Assembly: GCA_012932295.1 (NCBI GenBank)
Contig: JAAONU010000016.1
Coordinates: forward strand, 31,805,290 to 31,869,289
Length of the DNA: 64,000 nucleotides
Source of the DNA: Cyclina sinensis
Lineage: Eukaryota; Mollusca; Bivalvia; Venerida; Veneridae
Reading direction: 5' to 3'
Of this stretch, positions 58,321 to 64,000 are shown one piece after another. Each line of letters opens with the position of its first letter. Position 1 is the stretch's first letter. The notes beneath the pieces were generated by a model. The model saw nothing but the letters and a program-made list of their open reading frames with translations, was not told where the DNA came from and searched no databases. Made by a program: the position numbers and the translations under genes.

Positions 58321-58734
58321 GAGCCAGACATTGAAAGAGAGAAATTTCTATATTAGTAAAGGATTCATACAAGAATACTTTGTATACACCGTAATAGATT
58401 CTACTCTGAAAATAGCTCAAGACAATTAAAGAATCTTTATTTGCATCAGACACTTTTCTAGGCACTGAAATAACATATAAACAATCACAAATTGTGCCTA
58501 CTACATATAACATTATTAGAAATAAGAGTAATATAATAAAAACATAGAAATTATAGAAATAAAATAGCATAGCATAAATATTTAGCAGTGCAATAGTCTA
58601 TGTAATTTCAGACTATTTGATACAAGACTCAATTCGATTCTTAATTGGTTCATTCTAAATCATATTGATCTATAAAGTACATTTCTACTTGATACTAAAA
58701 CATCAAGAATACAGTTAATAATTGGGTAACTTAC
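58321..58734. other. AT-rich intronic DNA, nothing recognised
   Basis: A 121-codon minus-strand ORF (58205-58570) overlaps repeat copy 3 and is very hydrophobic (F/I/L/Y-rich from A+T-rich codons). No recognisable motif, likely chance. Confidence 0.35.
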
Positions 58735-58825
58735 AGATCTGTCAGGTCTTCAACCTCAACTGCCCTTCCACACATACACTACACAGGAGGGTCTGGTACT
58801 CACAACTGTCAAAACCTGTGATACT
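58735..58825 (-). other. Exon-like block with splice signals but stops in all frames
   Basis: On the minus strand a pyrimidine-rich acceptor (CATCTTATTCTTCAG) precedes a GC-richer 91-base block that ends at ATCT|GTAAGT. All three frames contain a stop within the block; the longest is SITGFDSCEYQTLLCSVCVE plus seven residues. It could be a non-coding RNA exon, a terminal coding exon with its stop, or part of a dispersed repeat. A nearby GCCATCTTGGATTTTTTCTC (58887) recurs in altered form at about 59134, favouring a repeat. Confidence 0.25.
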
Positions 58826-59503
58826 CTGAAGAATAAGATGCTATGAGTGCATATGCAGATAATAGATAGGAGAAAGATAACAGTCAGCCATCTTGGATTT
58901 TTTCTCAAAAAGTCTAATAACTTATTCCCTGTCATGAAATAACATTAATTTAATAATTGTTGAAAAATCAGTTTAGCCAGCCGATGCATAAATAATTACC
59001 TTACTAAAGTGAAAAACTCCAAGAAAGAATTAAAAGAACAACCAAGCATATAAAACTTTCTCAAGTCAACATCAGACATCTAACCTCGAAAAAACCAACT
59101 ACTGCACTGACCAATGTGCCAAGACAAAGCAATGTCCCGGATTTTTTTCTAAAAGGGAAGTAACTCATGACAGCAAAAACATAAAATCACTACTAGGGAA
59201 CATTTCAAACTATTATAACCCAGCTACACAATGAAAACTGAAATACATAAGTTCACATGTGCTGTATTTAAAACTTTAAAAAACTAATGTGAAAATATGT
59301 CCTTTATTTTTTTCATTGTCTTGTGTTGTATTTTAAATCATTTAATTAATACAATAATGACAATGGCAGAAATATTGTACTACTGACCCAACAACCATCA
59401 AATGTCTTCGTTAACAAAATGAAATAAAAGTTAGGTTAATACTTGAATGTTTAAATGAAGGAGCATGTCAATAAATTACTGCTAACGAATAGTTCAAATA
59501 AAG
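58826..59503. other. AT-rich intronic DNA, possible decayed repeat
   Basis: CTTGGATTTTTTCTCAAAA at about 58893 and CCCGGATTTTTTTCTAAAAG at about 59138 are similar, each near a (T/C)CATGA(A/C)A word. No gene. Confidence 0.35.
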
Positions 59504-59600
59504 TAATAGCACAGTTTCTGTATCGCATTTATCGCTGTGTAAATATTTTTCAAGGGCTCCCTATTGACACTGTTCTTCAGTTAATGTTCTGATGAATAAT
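59504..59600 (+). repeat. Dispersed repeat family D, copy 1
   Basis: GCACAGTTT, ATCGCTGTGTAAATA, AGGGCTCCCTATTGACA, GTT(A)ATG.TCTG match 62447-62540 in order (GCACAGTTT, ATCGATGTGTAAATA, AGGACTTTGTATTGACA, TTTAATGGTCTG). A third partial match (GCGGAAACAATGGCTT) lies at about 61768 against GCGGAAACAATAGCTT at 62536. Confidence 0.5.
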
Positions 59601-62446
59601 ATCAATTAATATCTGAAACAATCTTGCATATTAACACATACAGAGTTTACAAGGAATCCCTACCCTGATATATCATTAACCATATCTCATTTAGTGTACA
59701 AGTGTGCATAAAACAGCATACATAATGTTTTGACATAAAGTCCTTGTAGCGATACAATATTCTGCTAATGGATATTACAGGTAGTTTCTGTTTGCAATTA
59801 GCATTTAATTGTAGTCGCAGCTCGTGGATTAATGAGCATCTCAATTAGGCGCGTGTTTCCTGGACGGTAGCATGACCTTAGACGTGTCTGTCTTAGCCTG
59901 AACATGCAGCACGTGATCTGATATCGATGTTTTTAAGTGTAATCCAACACTACCTGAATATTGAACAAGAAAATGAAAAAGCTTACAGACACATAATGTA
60001 ACATTTAGTTCAGAGAAATGTTGTATTTAACCTATAAATTGAACATAACAACTGAACTTACATTAATTGTCGAGGAAAGAAAAGTATTTCTTTTAATTTC
60101 TTCAGAATTTAAAATCAGAACTCTCAGATTCTTAATTCGGTAAAGCAATAAACACGTACTTCATTTGGTGCAGGAAATTTTCATAGAACATAAATTTTAT
60201 CGAGTGCGAATTAAAATCTCTGATACAAATATTAAGAAAGTAAACAGTTGAGTGCACCACTTACTATAAACATATTAAATATAATTCTATTCTCGTTTCA
60301 TTGAAGATCTATTTTAGATAAACAGGCAAGTATTAGTGATAATTATCATCTGTTGACTTATCATTTTCATATATGACTTTTATTCCGTTAACATGTCAAA
60401 GAGAGTGTGTGTTCCGCACTATATCTGATTCAAACATGTAACAAAGAGAATACTGTGATAGGAATTTGAAAGATACTTATTGTCTTGAAAGACGTTCTTC
60501 TTGCGGTAGAGACGTCAAGTGAGGCTTTGGTAGAACCGCTTAATACATCGTGTACCATCTAATCGGAGTCAAAAATAGATAAAACCAGTAGGTTCGAGGA
60601 ACATTGAATGACGGTAATAAAGTTTTTGACAATACCTCGGTGCTGAGTACAATTTGTTTTGAAGTAATCACAACCTTTGCATATTGAATTACAAGAATTA
60701 CCATAATTTGGTTTTCATTAAACAAATTATTTCCCAGTGCATCAGGTTTCTTGAATTGTTGTTAACAACTTTGCAAGACGCATATTATAGAGAATAATAA
60801 AACAAGCTTTCCCTTTATAATTAGTCACAAGATATTGATGAGAGTTCGTTGACAGATTTATGACTTTAACTGTTTTATAACTAGGTTAATGGCACTCAGA
60901 TATCCATGCACAGTAGAGCGTTCACTCTAGAAATCTGTTGTGATTGATTTTATAAAAGAACGTGAATGCTTCATTAAATAATGTAAACTAAAGTCCCTGT
61001 AGCTGTTGGTATCTCTTCTTGATGTTGGTTAATGTATTAGAAATTGTTTTGTTTTGACATAATACTGTCTTTGAAAAATATTTTGAAAACAAACTACCAA
61101 ACATTTTAATGTTTGTTCCGAGGAAACACAATTGTCGGTGGTTCTAAGAGAGAAATGTGGTAAACCAGTAAAGTTGTCATGGTCATTAAGGGAAAATAAT
61201 AAATAAAGGAATTAATTAACTTTAAATACAAAATAAGAAGAAGGAAAAGCAAGAATATTTTAATATCTGTATTCTATTTAGTTTGGAATTTTATTTAATA
61301 CGAATTGTTTGAATACAAGAGACTGAAACAAGAAGTTAGGTTTATCTTTTTCAAATTAAAAGAAGTACATTTCGGAAAAAAAATACAAGATGAAATTAAC
61401 ATTTTTAAAATGTTACTTGATTCACAAGACATTCTTTTTAATGTTGAGTAATGTATGTTCGTTATTGCTGTGTTTCTTCTAGTTGCTTTTGTCAGACACG
61501 CGTATGTTTTGGCAATTATTTTGCATGTTATTTCTAAGAGTCTTCTATGTCAGTTTTAATTGTCACTTAATCATCATTTCTCTGCAAGGAAGACTTACGT
61601 GTTAGGCAAGGTTTATACTGTGGTCAACGCAACACTTGTTATTTCAATTTGAAATATTTTTTATACACTTCCAGTCTTCTTTGCCAGTGTTCGCGTTGAT
61701 TTAATGGAATACTGTAACACACTTTTTCACGAGTTAATATCCTGAAAAGTGCAATAAACTAATATATAGCGGAAACAATGGCTTCTATGAACACTGATTA
61801 CTCATCAAGCTTTTCAACAGACTTGCTTTGCTTTTTCTGATTTAATGACATAATGTCACGCATATTAATTGTTGACATATTTCAGATGTTGTGCATTTTC
61901 GTACAAATATTAAAGAAAACCTTTTCAATTGTTTTAAAAAAAACGTTTAATGCAAATGTCTGTAGTTTAGTTACATATTTACTGCATACTGGGTCGGACT
62001 ATTAAGTATTTCTACCTGTGCCTATCAGCAGCATGCCGCCTTAAAAACCACAGAGAGTGAACTGTAGATAAATATTTATTTATTCGGCTTTTCGGAGAGT
62101 TTTAAAGCTGAACATTGATCACTTGACTCAAATATACTACAATAAATGATAAATCTATTTATTCGAATGAATAAATGGACACTTCTATAAATGTTGTAAT
62201 ATATTAACTGAGACGTTTCTAAAATATTCCGTATCATCCTTTATAGATTGTTTAGAGTAACGCTGCAGCCAGCAAGCAGGCCAATCAGAACTTACAGATC
62301 AGAGCACAGCTAATCGTATCACTGGTAGAATGACCTCATTTTGATATTTGTAATAAATCGACGTACGAGGAAGTTATCAAAATAATTGTTTCTGTAAAGA
62401 AGCTTTTCAATGAATATGTGATAAAAATTACAGCTCGAATATAAAG
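59601..62446. other. AT-rich intronic DNA, nothing further recognised
   Basis: Chance ORFs at 59647-59844 and 60540-60725 (minus). No other feature apart from the partial repeat word near 61768. Confidence 0.4.
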
Positions 62447-62552
62447 TTGCACAGTTTTTCAATTAATGTTATCGATGTGTAAATAGTTCCTAAGGACTTT
62501 GTATTGACATTGTGTTCTGGTTTAATGGTCTGTTGAGCGGAAACAATAGCTT
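62447..62552 (+). repeat. Dispersed repeat family D, copy 2
   Basis: Partner of 59504-59600, direct orientation, about 2.9 kb apart, clearly diverged. Confidence 0.5.
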
Positions 62553-63399
62553 TAATATTAGAAGAGAAAAGCGAATAAAATGAACATAAATGAGTTTACC
62601 GAAATCTGAGTAACTATTTTAATGGTTTGAAACGTCGGGAAACAACATTAAACACTTACTATACTGTTTTCAAAACTTAATTACTCTAAATTATGATTAA
62701 TAAATCAGAACTTTCTGTAATTATCCCGGAAATGGTATCAGTAGCTGGGCAATACGCAGTGTAGCAGTGGTATCTGAATACCGTGAAATAGTCGTACGAA
62801 CTTAACGTTAATCATCCGTGCAGTAGTAACACTTGATCATTAATAAATAAATAGATCTTTAATCACCGAAAACTTGAAAAAAGTATGTTACTACTGACTT
62901 AAAGTTATAATACTGGCCATAAATGTCAGAAACAATAAACCAAACAAGAACTATAGAATGCTTAAACACAATATCACCACACTATTTGCATGGTTATTTT
63001 TCGTGGATGGCAAGATGAGCTTGAGATACATCAGGATTAAATTATCAAAAATATTTTATAACCCGCCGGTCTTAAATTGCTTTGGAAAATGCCGAACGCA
63101 CTTCGCTAACATCCGTAAAACGATACGGCAATGACACGTGATCAATTTTGAATACGTGACGTAGACAAAGGTAGTGGATCATTTAAAACTTATTCAAAAT
63201 GATAGACAGACCAACACGTACTCGGAATCCTTGTCGTCAAAACCTTTACAATACTGAGAAAAGTGTAAGATGTAAGATCTGTCGAGGATACTTACCGGCA
63301 CGTTGTTTCTAAAATTAACTTATGTATGCAAATTAGCATCTTCCGACTACATCCGAGCAATGGTGGAGAGGTTAATGAAACGACAGTAGGTTTCTGTTT
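62553..63399. other. AT-rich intronic DNA, nothing recognised
   Basis: No ORF over 60 codons, no repeat seen. Confidence 0.4.
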
Positions 63400-64000
63400 A
63401 GCTTACCTGAGCCGTAGGCTCATGGTGAGCTATTAGGATCGATCAATGTCCGTCGTCTGTCGTCCGTCCATACTTAACGCTCTAGCGGTCACATTTTTGC
63501 CTCAATTGTCTTGAAACTTGGTCTGGATGTTTGACCCAATGATTTCTCGGACGAGTTTGAACATGGGTCATCTGGGGTTTAAAACAAGGTCACAATGCCA
63601 AAATATGGAAAATCATTGTTAACACTCTAGAGGCTACATTTACAGTCAGAATATCCTGGAAATTTGTCTGAAAGGTTGATTTGATGATTTCTAGGTCCAG
63701 TTCGAATATGGGTAATTTGGGCTTAAAAACTAGGTCACAATGCCCAAATATGGAAAAACCTTGTTAGCACTCTAGAGAGGTTACATTTTCAGTCCAAATA
63801 TCCTGGGAATTTGTCAGAAAGGTTGATTTGAAATTGTAGCTCAATTTCGAATATTCGTCATCTGCGGTCAAAAACTAGGTCACAGAACCCAAATATGGAA
63901 AAAACCTGTTAACACTCTAGAGGTTACATTTTTAGTCCAAATTACCACGAAATCTACCAGAAAGGTTGTTTCAGTGATTTCTAGCTCGAGTTTGAATATT
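63400..64000 (+). mobile_element. Hairpin-GTCC-tandem element, 145-bp core, cut by window end
   Basis: The 5' hairpin is AGCTTACCTGAGCC / GGCTCATGGTGAGCT (63400-63431, loop GTA). GTCCGTCGTCTGTCGTCCGT follows at 63449-63468. Units starting TAACGCTCTAG, TAACACTCTAG or TAGCACTCTAG begin at 63475, 63620, 63765 and 63910, exactly 145 apart each time. The unit is distantly alignable with the 145-bp unit at 47441 (shared AAACTTGGT, GGTCAT, AGGTCACA in order). The right end is outside the window. Confidence 0.8.

Larger units (their letters stand above)
47160..64000 (+). other. Presumed intron 2 of the ankyrin gene, open to window end
   Basis: No further exon in the same frame with splice signals was recognised to 64000. 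The protein cannot end at 47159 because that position is a consensus donor in phase 0. If the model is right, the intron is at least 16.8 kb and hosts the elements listed below. A missed small exon is possible. Confidence 0.45.

Noticed and set aside
58205..58570. 121-codon hydrophobic minus-strand ORF, possible membrane protein
   Set aside because: It overlaps a dispersed repeat, uses only A+T-rich codons and shows no family motif. Such ORFs arise by chance at this base composition.

Overview
The window is AT-rich, intron- and repeat-dominated animal nuclear DNA, most likely from a bivalve mollusc. The evidence is the consensus GT-AG splice sites, the decayed mariner, Tc1 and LINE copies, and the many interspersed elements that start with a small hairpin followed by a GTCC-type microsatellite and a tandem core. 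That last class is typical of bivalve 'pearl'/Helentron-associated repeats. No prokaryotic gene organisation, rRNA, CRISPR array or intact tRNA was seen. The organism call is inference; no sequence search was possible.

Only one cellular gene can be supported: an ankyrin-repeat protein on the + strand, with a large first coding exon (45288-46650, donor GTAAGT) and a small second exon (47053 or 47062 to 47159, donor GTAAGT). The frame joins cleanly across the intron. Later exons are not recognisable, so the next intron probably runs through at least the remaining 16.8 kb. Nearly every other ORF is short and chance-like or lies in repeats.

Layout. 1-5 kb: a broken mariner-type transposase and a two-copy dispersed repeat. 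8.1-9.2 kb: a terminal-hairpin element with a 187-bp tandem core and an endonuclease relic. 12.5-14.6 kb: another hairpin element next to a minus-strand LINE reverse transcriptase fragment. 15-30 kb: mostly unremarkable AT-rich DNA with three more hairpin-type elements or relics, a tRNA-like SINE relic and small tandem repeats. 30.0-30.2 kb: a near-perfect palindrome. 37.9-38.9 kb: a frameshifted Tc1-like transposase. 39.7-40.3 kb: another hairpin element. 41.7-44.9 kb: three DNA transposons of different families placed end to end just upstream of the ankyrin gene. 47.4-49.3 kb, in the gene's second visible intron: a 145-bp tandem array with a 726-bp higher-order repeat and nine perfect DR1 nuclear-receptor-type sites. 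52.7-55.8 kb: a 3.1-kb foldback element with inverted arms made of a 44-bp minisatellite around a 105-bp array, flanked by an exact 9-bp direct repeat. 56-63 kb: decayed dispersed repeats. 63.4 kb to the end: another hairpin element with a 145-bp tandem core, cut by the window edge.

The strongest candidates for something undescribed are the foldback element at 52678-55786 and the shared architecture of the hairpin-GTCC-tandem elements, one copy of which keeps an endonuclease relic near its 3' end.
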